Part shown: positions 1 through 6,630 of the stretch, in pieces | How the letters are laid out: each line of letters starts with the position of its first letter | Position numbering within the stretch: position 1 is the stretch's first letter | Origin: Alphaproteobacteria bacterium HGW-Alphaproteobacteria-13 | Lineage (GTDB): Bacteria; Pseudomonadota; Alphaproteobacteria; Sphingomonadales; Sphingomonadaceae | Assembly: GCA_002842935.1 (NCBI GenBank) | Contig: PHEM01000214.1 | Location: forward strand, 1-6,667 | Length of the DNA: 6,667 nucleotides | Direction of reading: 5' to 3' | The notes under the pieces: generated by a model | What the model saw: the letters and a program-made list of their open reading frames with translations, nothing else | Told to the model about the DNA's origin: nothing | Databases searched by the model: none | Position numbers and translations under genes: made by a program

Positions 1-1
1 G

Positions 2-1078
2 TCGGGCACGACGGGACGCCCCAAGGGCGTAAAGCCCGAACTGCCCACGGGCGATGTCGGCGACGAAACGCCGCTGACCAGAATGGGCGCTTCGCTCTAC
101 GGCATGGGGCCCGACACCGTCTATCTGTCGACCTCGCCGCTCTATCATGCGGCGCCGCTGCGCTGGGCGATGGCAGTGCTCCAGATGGGCGGGCGCGTCA
201 TTGTCATGGAACGGTACGACGCCGAGGCCGTGCTGGACCTGGTCCAGAAATACAGGGTCACGCACGCGACCTTCGTCCCGACTCATTTCGTTCGCATGCT
301 GCATCTCGAACCGGAGACCCGCAACCGCTACGACCTGTCTTCGCTGCGCGCCGTGATTCACGCCGCGGCCCCCTGCCCGGTCCCGGTCAAGCATGCGATG
401 ATCGACTGGCTCGGCCCGATCATCCACGAATATTATGCGGGAACCGAGTCCTGCGGTATCACCGCGCTCGATAGCCACGAATGGCTTCAAAAGCGGGGGT
501 CGGTCGGGCGCGCCGTCCTTGGAAAGCTGCATGTCGTCGGCGAGGACGGCAGTGAGCTTCCGACCGGAGAGCCGGGGCAAATCTATTTCTCCGACGGGCC
601 GAAGTTCGAATATCTGAACGATCCTGCCAAGACCGCCGACGCGCATAACGACCGCGGGTGGGCAACGCTCGGCGACGTGGGCCGGGTCGACGAGGATGGC
701 TATCTCTTCCTCACCGACCGCAAGAATTTCATGATCATCTCGGGCGGCGTCAACATCTATCCGCAGGAGATTGAAAACGCCCTCATTACCCATGGCAGCG
801 TTGCCGATGCCGCGGTCATCGGGGTGCCCTGCGACGAAATGGGGGAATCGGTCGTCGCGATCGTCGAGCCCCGGAACGCCGATTGCGATCGCGAAGAACT
901 CGCAGCCGAGCTCAGGGATTTTATCCGCGCCGAACTGGGGGGCGTGAAGACGCCGCGCCGTTTCGAGATCGTCGCGGAACTCGCGCGCGAACCGACCGGC
1001 AAACTGCTCAAGAAGAAGATCCGCGAAGACTATCTCGCACGCGCCGGGTCTGCCCCGGCCTTTGCCAACGCCCGCTAG
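2..1078 (+). CDS. Acyl-CoA synthetase / AMP-dependent CoA ligase (5' end missing)
   Basis: The frame is open from the left edge, so the first in-frame ATG at 83 is internal and the true start lies outside the window. The visible 358 residues begin exactly at the ATP-binding P-loop SGTTGRPKG (visible residues 1-9). They continue with the adenylation motif YYAGTE (about 144-149), the GDVG aspartate that binds the AMP ribose (about 225), the hinge-region segment TDRKNFMIISGGVNIYP (238-254), and the C-terminal PTGK whose lysine (about 334) is the usual adenylation lysine. These are the signatures of class I adenylate-forming enzymes, which activate a carboxylic acid with ATP and transfer it to CoA. 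The FMIISGGVNIYPQEIE form is typical of fatty-acyl or related acyl-CoA ligases rather than peptide synthetases. The substrate cannot be read from the sequence. It lies 28 bases upstream of xylD on the same strand, but has no evident role in xylose use. Confidence 0.93.
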   Translation, partial: SGTTGRPKGVKPELPTGDVGDETPLTRMGASLYGMGPDTVYLSTSPLYHAAPLRWAMAVLQMGGRVIVMERYDAEAVLDLVQKYRVTHATFVPTHFVRMLHLEPETRNRYDLSSLRAVIHAAAPCPVPVKHAMIDWLGPIIHEYYAGTESCGITALDSHEWLQKRGSVGRAVLGKLHVVGEDGSELPTGEPGQIYFSDGPKFEYLNDPAKTADAHNDRGWATLGDVGRVDEDGYLFLTDRKNFMIISGGVNIYPQEIENALITHGSVADAAVIGVPCDEMGESVVAIVEPRNADCDREELAAELRDFIRAELGGVKTPRRFEIVAELAREPTGKLLKKKIREDYLARAGSAPAFANAR

Positions 1079-1090
1079 CCGCCAATTCGA

Positions 1091-1106
1091 GGATCGGAGA
1101 ACAAGC
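1091..1106 (+). promoter_or_regulatory. Ribosome binding site deciding the xylD start
   Basis: GGAG at 1096-1099 sits 7 bases before the ATG at 1107. An earlier in-frame ATG at 1062 lies inside the end of the acyl-CoA synthetase gene, has no such site, and would add 15 residues unlike the family. The 1107 start also places the cluster cysteines at the positions known for the Caulobacter enzyme. Confidence 0.7.
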
Positions 1107-2885
1107 ATGAGCAACGGCAACGAACGGCGACTGCGGTCGCAGGACTGGTTCGCCGATCCGGCGCGATCGGACATGACGGCGATCTATCTCGAACGCTTCA
1201 TGAATTATGGCATCACGCCCGCCGAACTCCGATCGGGCAGACCGGTTATCGCCATTGCGCAAAGCGGAAGCGATCTTTCGCCCTGTAACCGGATTCATCT
1301 TGAACTCGCCAAGCGAACCCGCGAGGGCATCCGCGATGCGGGCGGCATTTGCATTGAGTTTCCGATCCACCCGATCTTCGAGAATTGCCGGAGGCCGACC
1401 GCCGCGCTGGACCGCAATCTCGCCTATCTCGGTTTGGTGGAGATTCTGTACGGCTATCCGATCGACGGGGTCGTTCTGACCACCGGCTGCGACAAGACGA
1501 CCCCCGCAGGCATCATGGCCGCGACGACGGTCGATATTCCGGCGATCGTTCTCTCGGGAGGACCGATGCTCGACGGGTGGCATGAGGGCGAACTGGTCGG
1601 ATCGGGCACGGTGATCTGGCGGTCGCGCCGGTTGCTCGCCGCGGGCCAGATCGACGAGGAGGAGTTTCTCGACCGCGCTTGCAGCAGCGCGCCATCGGCG
1701 GGCCACTGCAACACGATGGGCACCGCCTCGACGATGAACGCGGTCGCCGAGGTGCTCGGTTTGTCCCTGCCCGGTTGCGCCGCGATTCCCGCGCCGTACC
1801 GCGAGCGCGGCCAGATGGCGTATGAGACCGGGCGCCGGATCGTCGGCATGGTTCGCGAGGATCTGCGCCCCTCGCATATCCTGACCCGCGACAGTTTCCT
1901 CAACGCGATACGCGCGATCACCGCCATCGGCGGCTCGAGCAACGCCCAGCCCCATCTCACAGCAATGGCCCGGCATGCCGGAATCGAAATCGGCGCGAAC
2001 GACTGGACCGACTTCGGTTACGATCTCCCCCTTCTCCTCGACATGCAGCCCGCCGGACGCTTTCTCGGGGAGCGTTTCCACCGTGCAGGCGGCGTTCCGG
2101 CCATCCTCCGCGAACTCGAGAAGGCGGGGCATCTCGCTTCCGGCGCCCTTACGGTCACAGGCCGCACGGTCGGCGAGAATATCCGCGGCCGCGACACGCG
2201 CGACCATGAGATGATCCACAGTTTCCAGGCCCCGCTCCAGGAAAAGGCGGGCCTGTTCGTTCTTTCCGGCAATTTGTTCGACTTTGCCCTGATGAAGACG
2301 AGCGTGATTTCCGACGCGTTCCGCAAGCGCTACCTCGAGCGTCCGGGCGCCGAGAATGTCTTCGAGGCGCGCGCGATCGTCTTCGACGGTTCGGACGATT
2401 ACCACCACCGGATCAACGACCCGGCGCTCGAGATCGACGAGAATTGCATCCTCGTCATCCGCGGGGCGGGACCGCTCGGCTGGCCGGGGTCGGCCGAAGT
2501 GGTGAACATGCAGCCGCCCGACGCGCTTCTCCGCCGCGGTATCGCTTGGCTGCCGACGCTCGGCGACGGGCGCCAGTCGGGGACGTCGGACAGCCCGTCG
2601 ATCCTCCATGCCTCGCCCGAGTCTGCGGCAAACGGCGGACTCGGCTGGCTGCGAACCGGCGACATCATCCGGATCGATCTGAACGAACGCCGCTGCGACG
2701 CGCTGGTGGAAGCGGACGAGATCGAGCGCCGGCAGGCGGGTCCGCGGCCGCCGGTTCCCGAAAGCCATACACCCTGGGAAGAATTGTACCGCGAGATGAC
2801 CGGCCAGCTGGCCGGCGGCGGCGTGCTCGAGATGGCGCTGAAATACAGGGGCGTCGCCGCGAAGACGCCGCGTCACAACCATTAA
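1107..2885 (+). CDS. xylD: D-xylonate dehydratase (IlvD/Edd family)
   Basis: Cytoplasmic enzyme that removes water from D-xylonate to give 2-keto-3-deoxy-D-xylonate, a step shared by the Weimberg and Dahms oxidative pathways. The 592-residue length fits the family (about 590). The N-terminal block RSQDWF...MTAIYLERFMNYGI and the C-terminus (K)TPRHNH match Caulobacter crescentus XylD closely as remembered. Family members carry a [2Fe-2S] cluster and Mg2+. Here the cluster cysteines are C60 (SPCNR), C128 (TGCDK) and C201 (GHCNT), and likely metal-site residues are E92, D129, K130 (the lysine carbamylated in relatives) and E464. The proposed catalytic serine lies in GRQSGTSDSPS (S491). The main alternative is dehydration of another sugar acid such as L-arabonate or D-galactonate. 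Overall resemblance and the neighbouring lactonase, xylB and xylA favour xylonate. A long antisense frame over this gene is a coding shadow. Confidence 0.93.
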   Translation: MSNGNERRLRSQDWFADPARSDMTAIYLERFMNYGITPAELRSGRPVIAIAQSGSDLSPCNRIHLELAKRTREGIRDAGGICIEFPIHPIFENCRRPTAALDRNLAYLGLVEILYGYPIDGVVLTTGCDKTTPAGIMAATTVDIPAIVLSGGPMLDGWHEGELVGSGTVIWRSRRLLAAGQIDEEEFLDRACSSAPSAGHCNTMGTASTMNAVAEVLGLSLPGCAAIPAPYRERGQMAYETGRRIVGMVREDLRPSHILTRDSFLNAIRAITAIGGSSNAQPHLTAMARHAGIEIGANDWTDFGYDLPLLLDMQPAGRFLGERFHRAGGVPAILRELEKAGHLASGALTVTGRTVGENIRGRDTRDHEMIHSFQAPLQEKAGLFVLSGNLFDFALMKTSVISDAFRKRYLERPGAENVFEARAIVFDGSDDYHHRINDPALEIDENCILVIRGAGPLGWPGSAEVVNMQPPDALLRRGIAWLPTLGDGRQSGTSDSPSILHASPESAANGGLGWLRTGDIIRIDLNERRCDALVEADEIERRQAGPRPPVPESHTPWEELYREMTGQLAGGGVLEMALKYRGVAAKTPRHNH

Positions 2886-2893
2886 CCCTCCGG

Positions 2894-2915
2894 GACCGGC
2901 AGCCCGCTGCCGGTC
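2894..2915. repeat. Perfect 10-bp inverted repeat in the xylD-xylC gap
   Basis: GACCGGCAGC at 2894-2903 is followed by CC and its exact reverse complement GCTGCCGGTC at 2906-2915. As RNA this could form a strong GC-rich hairpin, in practice probably a 9-bp stem with a CCCG tetraloop. It starts 9 bases after the xylD stop and ends 27 bases before the xylC start. No T-run follows, so it is not a standard Rho-independent terminator. A role in mRNA processing or stability, partial attenuation, or as a DNA operator is possible but only inferred. Confidence 0.6.
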
Positions 2916-2942
2916 GCCACGGGACAAGCGAAAGCGAAGAGC

Positions 2943-3842
2943 ATGGACATCCAGCCCCGGTGCCTGTTGCCGATCGAGGCATCCCTTGGTGAAGGCCCTG
3001 TCTGGGTGTCGCGCGACAGGGCTCTCTGGTTCGTCGATATCCTTGCCGCGCTGATCCACCGATTCGAGCCGGATACGGGCAGGCTGGGCAGCTGGACCGC
3101 CCCCGCCAGGCCGGGGTGGATCCATCCCTCCGCGGACGGCGGATTCCTGGTGGGCCTCAAGACCGGGCTCCATCGTTTCGATCCGGGGACCGGTGCTTTC
3201 GAACCGCTGTTCGATCCGGAACCCCATCTTTTCACCAACCGCCTCAATGATGCGGCGGTAGATCACGCCGGACGGCTCTGGTTCGGGACGATGGACGATG
3301 ACGAGACGGCCGCCAGCGGCCGTTTCTACCGCCTCGATCAGCGCGGCTGCGCGGCGCTGGCGCTCCCGCCGGTCATGATCACCAACGGCCCCGCGATTTC
3401 GCCCGACGGCCGGTTTCTCTATCCGGTCGATACGATAAGCCGCCAGATCTTCAAGGTGCCTCTCGCGGAAGATGGCCGCCTCGGGCCGGCTTCGGTGCTT
3501 GTGACGATCGAGGAGGGCGCCGGTTGGCCCGACGGGCCCGTGTGCGATGCCGAAGGCTGCCTGTGGGTCGGTCTCTTTGCCGGGTGGGCGGCGCGCCGCT
3601 ATTCACCCGCCGGCCGGCTTTTGCAAACGGTGGAATTTCCGGTCGCCAATGTAACCAAGATCGCCTTCGGCGATCCGGACCTGCGGACGGCCTTTGCCAC
3701 GACGGCGCGCAAGGGGCTCGACGAGGCTGCGCTTGCCGGGCAACCGCTGGCAGGCGGTCTTTTCGCTTTCGACCCCGGGGTCGCCGGGTTTGCCGCTCCT
3801 GTCGCGGACCCCGCGCTACGGTTCGGCTTCGCCAGTGGCTAG
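2943..3842 (+). CDS. xylC: SMP-30/gluconolactonase-family lactonase, probable D-xylonolactonase
   Basis: A 299-residue six-bladed beta-propeller protein of the SMP-30/gluconolactonase/LRE family, without a signal peptide and so probably cytoplasmic. Its likely reaction is hydrolysis of D-xylono-lactone to D-xylonate, feeding the XylD encoded just upstream. The metal ligands of the family are visible: E17 in LGEGPVW, N148 in ITNGPAISPDG and D197 in GWPDGPV. Also present are the substrate-site asparagine in NRLNDAAVD (N102-D103), the GRLWFGTMDDDE segment (110-121), and NVTKIAFGDPDL...TTARKGL (236-259). Caulobacter XylC shares these blocks in the same order from memory. The family is broad (gluconolactonase, arabinolactonase, regucalcin-like), so the xylonate assignment rests mainly on the neighbours. 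The ATG at 2943 has only a weak purine-rich site (GAAGA at 2936-2940). The gap to xylD is 57 bases and holds an inverted repeat. Confidence 0.87.
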   Translation: MDIQPRCLLPIEASLGEGPVWVSRDRALWFVDILAALIHRFEPDTGRLGSWTAPARPGWIHPSADGGFLVGLKTGLHRFDPGTGAFEPLFDPEPHLFTNRLNDAAVDHAGRLWFGTMDDDETAASGRFYRLDQRGCAALALPPVMITNGPAISPDGRFLYPVDTISRQIFKVPLAEDGRLGPASVLVTIEEGAGWPDGPVCDAEGCLWVGLFAGWAARRYSPAGRLLQTVEFPVANVTKIAFGDPDLRTAFATTARKGLDEAALAGQPLAGGLFAFDPGVAGFAAPVADPALRFGFASG

Positions 3843-3911
3843 CCCCTGCCCGAGCCATCGTCCTCACGCCGGCCCCGGGGCGGCTGGTTACCGCCGTTCA
3901 AAGCGAGACGC

Positions 3912-5357
3912 ATGATGTTCCTTGGACTCGATATCGGCACATCCGGCGTCAAGGCGGTCCTGCTGAGCGACGCCGGTTCGGTGCACGCGACCGCGACCGC
4001 GCCGCTCCCGATAACAAGACCGGAACGTGACTGGTCTGAGCAACAGCCCGGCGACTGGCTCGCCGCTTGCGACAAGGCAGTGCTCGCGCTGCCGGCAGAA
4101 GCGCGGCGCATGGTTCGGGGCGTCGGACTTGCAGGCCAGATGCATGGCGCCACGCTCCTCGACGATGCCGACCAGGTTCTTCGCCCGGCCATCCTCTGGA
4201 ACGATGGGCGCAGCTTTGCGGAATGCAGCGAACTCGAGGCGCGCGTCCCCGACCTTCGCTCGCTTGCGGGCAACATCGCGATGCCGGGGTTTACCGCCCC
4301 GAAGCTTCTCTGGGTTCAGCGCCACGAGCCGGACATTTTCGAGCGCGTCGGCACCATATTGTTGCCGAAGGATTATGTCCGTCTCGCTCTCACCGGTGAC
4401 AAGGCATCCGACATGTCCGACAGCGCCGGCACGCTATGGCTCGATGTCGGCGCCCGGGCGTGGAGCAATCGTCTTCTCGGCGCCTGCAATCTCACGCAGG
4501 ATCAGATGCCGCGCCTGTACGAGGGGGCGGAGGCCACCGGACAGCTGCGCAGGACGATTGCGGAGCGCTGGGGCATGGAAGCCGTCCCGGTCGTGGCCGG
4601 TGCCGGCGACAATGCCGCCGGCGCGGTCGGTGTGGGTGTGACAGCCGAGGGCGATGCCTTGCTGTCGCTCGGCACATCGGGCGTGATCTTCGTTGCGACG
4701 GCGGACTTTCGGCCGAACCCGGCCAGGGCCATACACGCCTTTTGCCATGCGCTTCCCGACATGTGGCACCAGATGAGCGTCCACCTGTCCGCCGCTTCCT
4801 GCATCGAATGGGGCCTCCGCGCGACAGGCAGCGCGAGCCCTGACGCATTCCTCGCGCTTGCGCAGCGTGCCGGTGCCGGTGAAGGCGGCGAACTCTTTCT
4901 GCCCTATCTGTCGGGCGAGCGAACCCCGCACAACGATCCGCACGTCCGCGGCGCGCTGCTCGGCATCGATCATGACACTGATCCGGCTCGCATCGCTGCA
5001 GCGGTCCTCGAAGGGGTCGCCTTTGCCCATGCCGACGGCATTGCCGCGCTGCGCGAGGCCGGGACGAGGGTCGAGCAGCTCACGGTAATCGGTGGCGGCG
5101 CGCGATCACGCTATTGGGGGGCGCTCCTCGCATCGGCCCTCGATGTCCGTCTCGCCTACCTCGAAGGCAGCGAAACCGGACCCGCGCTTGGCGCTGCCAG
5201 ACTGGCGATGATGGGCGTAACGGGGGCGTCGGTCGGCGAAATCTGCATTCGGCCCCCTACCGAGGAGGTCATAGCGCCCGATCCGCGGCTCGCCGAACGC
5301 CTGGCGCCACGGCTCGCTCGATTTCGGGCGGCCTATCCCGCTCTCGGATCATTTTGA
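3912..5357 (+). CDS. xylB: Xylulokinase (FGGY carbohydrate kinase)
   Basis: Phosphorylates D-xylulose with ATP to D-xylulose 5-phosphate, which enters the pentose phosphate pathway; cytoplasmic. The 481 residues match the usual length (about 484 in E. coli). Visible in order: the N-terminal phosphate-binding LDIGTSGVKAVL (D7), WSEQQPGDW (41-49), the xylulose-binding GLAGQMHGATLLD (M77-H78-G79), ILWNDGR (94-100), the catalytic aspartate in AGAGDNAAGAVGVG (D233, the position known for E. coli XylB), LSLGTSGV (251-258), PYLSGERTPH (331-340), and the C-terminal ATP-site VIGGGARS (392-399). MHG together with SGERTPHNDP is characteristic of xylulokinases rather than glycerol kinases. Two adjacent ATGs (3912 and 3915) are possible starts. 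The weak GAGA at 3905-3908 is better spaced for 3915, which also gives the family-like M-F-L-G-L-D opening. It appears complete and intact. The xylA start follows 10 bases after the stop. Confidence 0.95.
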   Translation: MMFLGLDIGTSGVKAVLLSDAGSVHATATAPLPITRPERDWSEQQPGDWLAACDKAVLALPAEARRMVRGVGLAGQMHGATLLDDADQVLRPAILWNDGRSFAECSELEARVPDLRSLAGNIAMPGFTAPKLLWVQRHEPDIFERVGTILLPKDYVRLALTGDKASDMSDSAGTLWLDVGARAWSNRLLGACNLTQDQMPRLYEGAEATGQLRRTIAERWGMEAVPVVAGAGDNAAGAVGVGVTAEGDALLSLGTSGVIFVATADFRPNPARAIHAFCHALPDMWHQMSVHLSAASCIEWGLRATGSASPDAFLALAQRAGAGEGGELFLPYLSGERTPHNDPHVRGALLGIDHDTDPARIAAAVLEGVAFAHADGIAALREAGTRVEQLTVIGGGARSRYWGALLASALDVRLAYLEGSETGPALGAARLAMMGVTGASVGEICIRPPTEEVIAPDPRLAERLAPRLARFRAAYPALGSF

Positions 5358-5363
5358 AAGGAA
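5356..5363 (+). promoter_or_regulatory. Strong ribosome binding site for xylA
   Basis: GAAAGGAA overlaps the end of the xylB stop codon and sits 4 bases before the ATG at 5368 (AAAGGA core at 5357-5362). It is the clearest Shine-Dalgarno in the window and supports both this start and high, possibly coupled, translation after xylB. Confidence 0.75.
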
Positions 5364-5367
5364 CAGC

Positions 5368-6630
5368 ATGTCCGCCGACTATTTTGCCGACTTCGCCCCC
5401 GTCCGTTTCGAAGGACCGGACAGTGACAATGACCTCGCCTATCGCTGGTACGACAAGGACCGGCTCGTCCTCGGCAAACGCATGGAAGATCATCTGCGCT
5501 TCGCGGTCTGCTTCTGGCACAGTTTCTGCTGGCCCGGCAGCGACGTCTTCGGCTCCGGCACATTCCGCCGCCCCTGGCATGCGGGTCCCAATGATCAGAC
5601 GGCCGCCCGGGCCAAACGCGAAGCGGCCCTTGCTTTCGTCGAGAAGCTCGACCTGCCCTTCTACTGCTTCCATGACGTCGACGTGATGGCCGACGCCGAA
5701 GACATCGCGGCCTTCCGCCGCAGTTTCGCAGAGGCGGTCGATGCCAACCTGTTCAGCCATCCCCGCTACATGGCGGGTGCCGCGACCAACCCAAATCCCG
5801 AAGTCTATGCCTGGGCGGCAAGCCAGGTGCGCGACGCGCTGGAGGCCACGCACCGCCTCGGGGGTGCCAACTATGTGCTCTGGGGCGGCCGTGAGGGCTA
5901 TGACACGATCATCAACACCGAGATCGGCATCGAGCAGCAAAATTTCGGCCGCTTTCTCTCGCTGGTAGTCGATCACAAGCACCGCATCGGCTTCGAGGGC
6001 ACGATCCTGATCGAGCCCAAGCCGCACGAACCGACCAAGCATCAATATGATTTCGACACGCAGAGCGTCTACGCCTTCCTGAAGCGCTTCGAGCTCGAGA
6101 ATGAGGTGAAGGTCAATATCGAAGCCAACCACGCCACCCTCTCGGGCCACACGTTCGAACATGAAATCGCGATGGCGCGCGCGCTCGGCATCTTCGGCTC
6201 TATCGACGCCAACCGCGGCGATCATCAGAATGGCTGGGACACCGACCAGTTTCCCAATTCGGTCGAGGAGCTGACGCTCGCGATGCTCGAGATCCAGCGA
6301 GCGGGCGGATTCACCACCGGCGGTTTCAACTTCGACGCCAAGGTCCGCCGCCAGAGCATCGATGCCGCGGATCTTTTCCACGGACACATCGGCGGTGTCG
6401 ATACCATCGCCCGCGCGCTCCTCGGTGCCGCCGCGATCATCGAGGACGGCCGGATCGACGCATTTCGCGCCGAGCGCTACGCCGGATGGCAGAAGGGTCT
6501 CGGGAGCCAGATCCACGCGCCCGGCACGACGCTCGCGGACATTGCCGACATCGCGGTGTCGTCCTCGCTCGCTCCGGAGCCGGTCTCGGGACGCCAGGAG
6601 TGGCTCGAGAACCTCGTGAACCGCGTCTGA
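5368..6630 (+). CDS. xylA: Xylose isomerase (class II) with an apparent internal in-frame deletion
   Basis: Normally a cytoplasmic, tetrameric (beta/alpha)8-barrel enzyme converting D-xylose to D-xylulose with two divalent metals. At 420 residues it is shorter than the usual 435-440. The start VRFEGPDSDN...LGKRMEDHLRFAVCFWHSFCWPG and the catalytic pair H102/D105 (FYCFHDVDV) are present. So are metal ligands E216, E252, H255, D280, D291, D293 and D323, catalytic K218, and W172 in VLWGGREGYD. All residues from W172 to D323 are offset by a constant 16 from E. coli numbering, while H102 is offset by +1, so about 17 residues are missing between them. The break falls in EAVD|ANLFSHPRY. Relatives there carry a helix end, a loop and the KLLWGT strand before ANLFSHPRY. 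That strand supplies an active-site Trp and Thr in class II enzymes, so activity is doubtful. The frame stays open and the ribosome binding site is strong. Identity of the family is near certain; whether the protein works is not. Confidence 0.95.
   Translation: MSADYFADFAPVRFEGPDSDNDLAYRWYDKDRLVLGKRMEDHLRFAVCFWHSFCWPGSDVFGSGTFRRPWHAGPNDQTAARAKREAALAFVEKLDLPFYCFHDVDVMADAEDIAAFRRSFAEAVDANLFSHPRYMAGAATNPNPEVYAWAASQVRDALEATHRLGGANYVLWGGREGYDTIINTEIGIEQQNFGRFLSLVVDHKHRIGFEGTILIEPKPHEPTKHQYDFDTQSVYAFLKRFELENEVKVNIEANHATLSGHTFEHEIAMARALGIFGSIDANRGDHQNGWDTDQFPNSVEELTLAMLEIQRAGGFTTGGFNFDAKVRRQSIDAADLFHGHIGGVDTIARALLGAAAIIEDGRIDAFRAERYAGWQKGLGSQIHAPGTTLADIADIAVSSSLAPEPVSGRQEWLENLVNRV
5740..5745 (+). 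other. Probable 51-bp in-frame deletion junction within xylA
   Basis: GAT (D125, 5740-5742) is joined directly to GCC (A126, 5743-5745). E. coli XylA, from memory, has about 17 residues here (VLAGKQEESGVKLLWGT) between the VD of the preceding helix and the AN of the next block. Conservation on both sides is high, so the gap can be placed to within a codon or two. Flanking codons show no frameshift, repeat or insertion remnant. Confidence 0.7.

Noticed and set aside
83..1078. ATG at 83 as the real start of the acyl-CoA synthetase
   Set aside because: The frame is open to base 2 and the upstream codons encode the essential SGTTGRPKG ATP-binding motif, so the gene is cut by the window rather than starting at 83.
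1062..1106. ATG at 1062 as the xylD start
   Set aside because: It overlaps the upstream gene, lacks a ribosome binding site, and would shift the cluster cysteines off the known C60/C128/C201 positions; the ATG at 1107 has GGAG at proper spacing.
2444..2992. 182-residue plus-strand frame spanning the xylD end and the intergenic gap
   Set aside because: Out-of-frame overlap with xylD, Arg-rich shadow composition, and no ribosome binding site or motif.
1008..3266. 752-residue open frame on the minus strand opposite xylD and the start of xylC
   Set aside because: Low-complexity, Arg/Ala-rich product with no recognisable motif, lying antisense to two well-supported conserved genes; long antisense frames are common in high-GC coding DNA.
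3873..3895. CCCCGGGG palindrome and a short GGCGG/CCGCC stem in the xylC-xylB gap, considered as a terminator
   Set aside because: The stem is only 5 bp with a 7-base loop, there is no T-run, and such short pairings are expected by chance in GC-rich sequence.
5269..6516. 415-residue open frame on the minus strand opposite xylA
   Set aside because: Covers a gene with clear xylose isomerase motifs on the plus strand; the antisense product shows no domain features and mirrors the codon bias of xylA.
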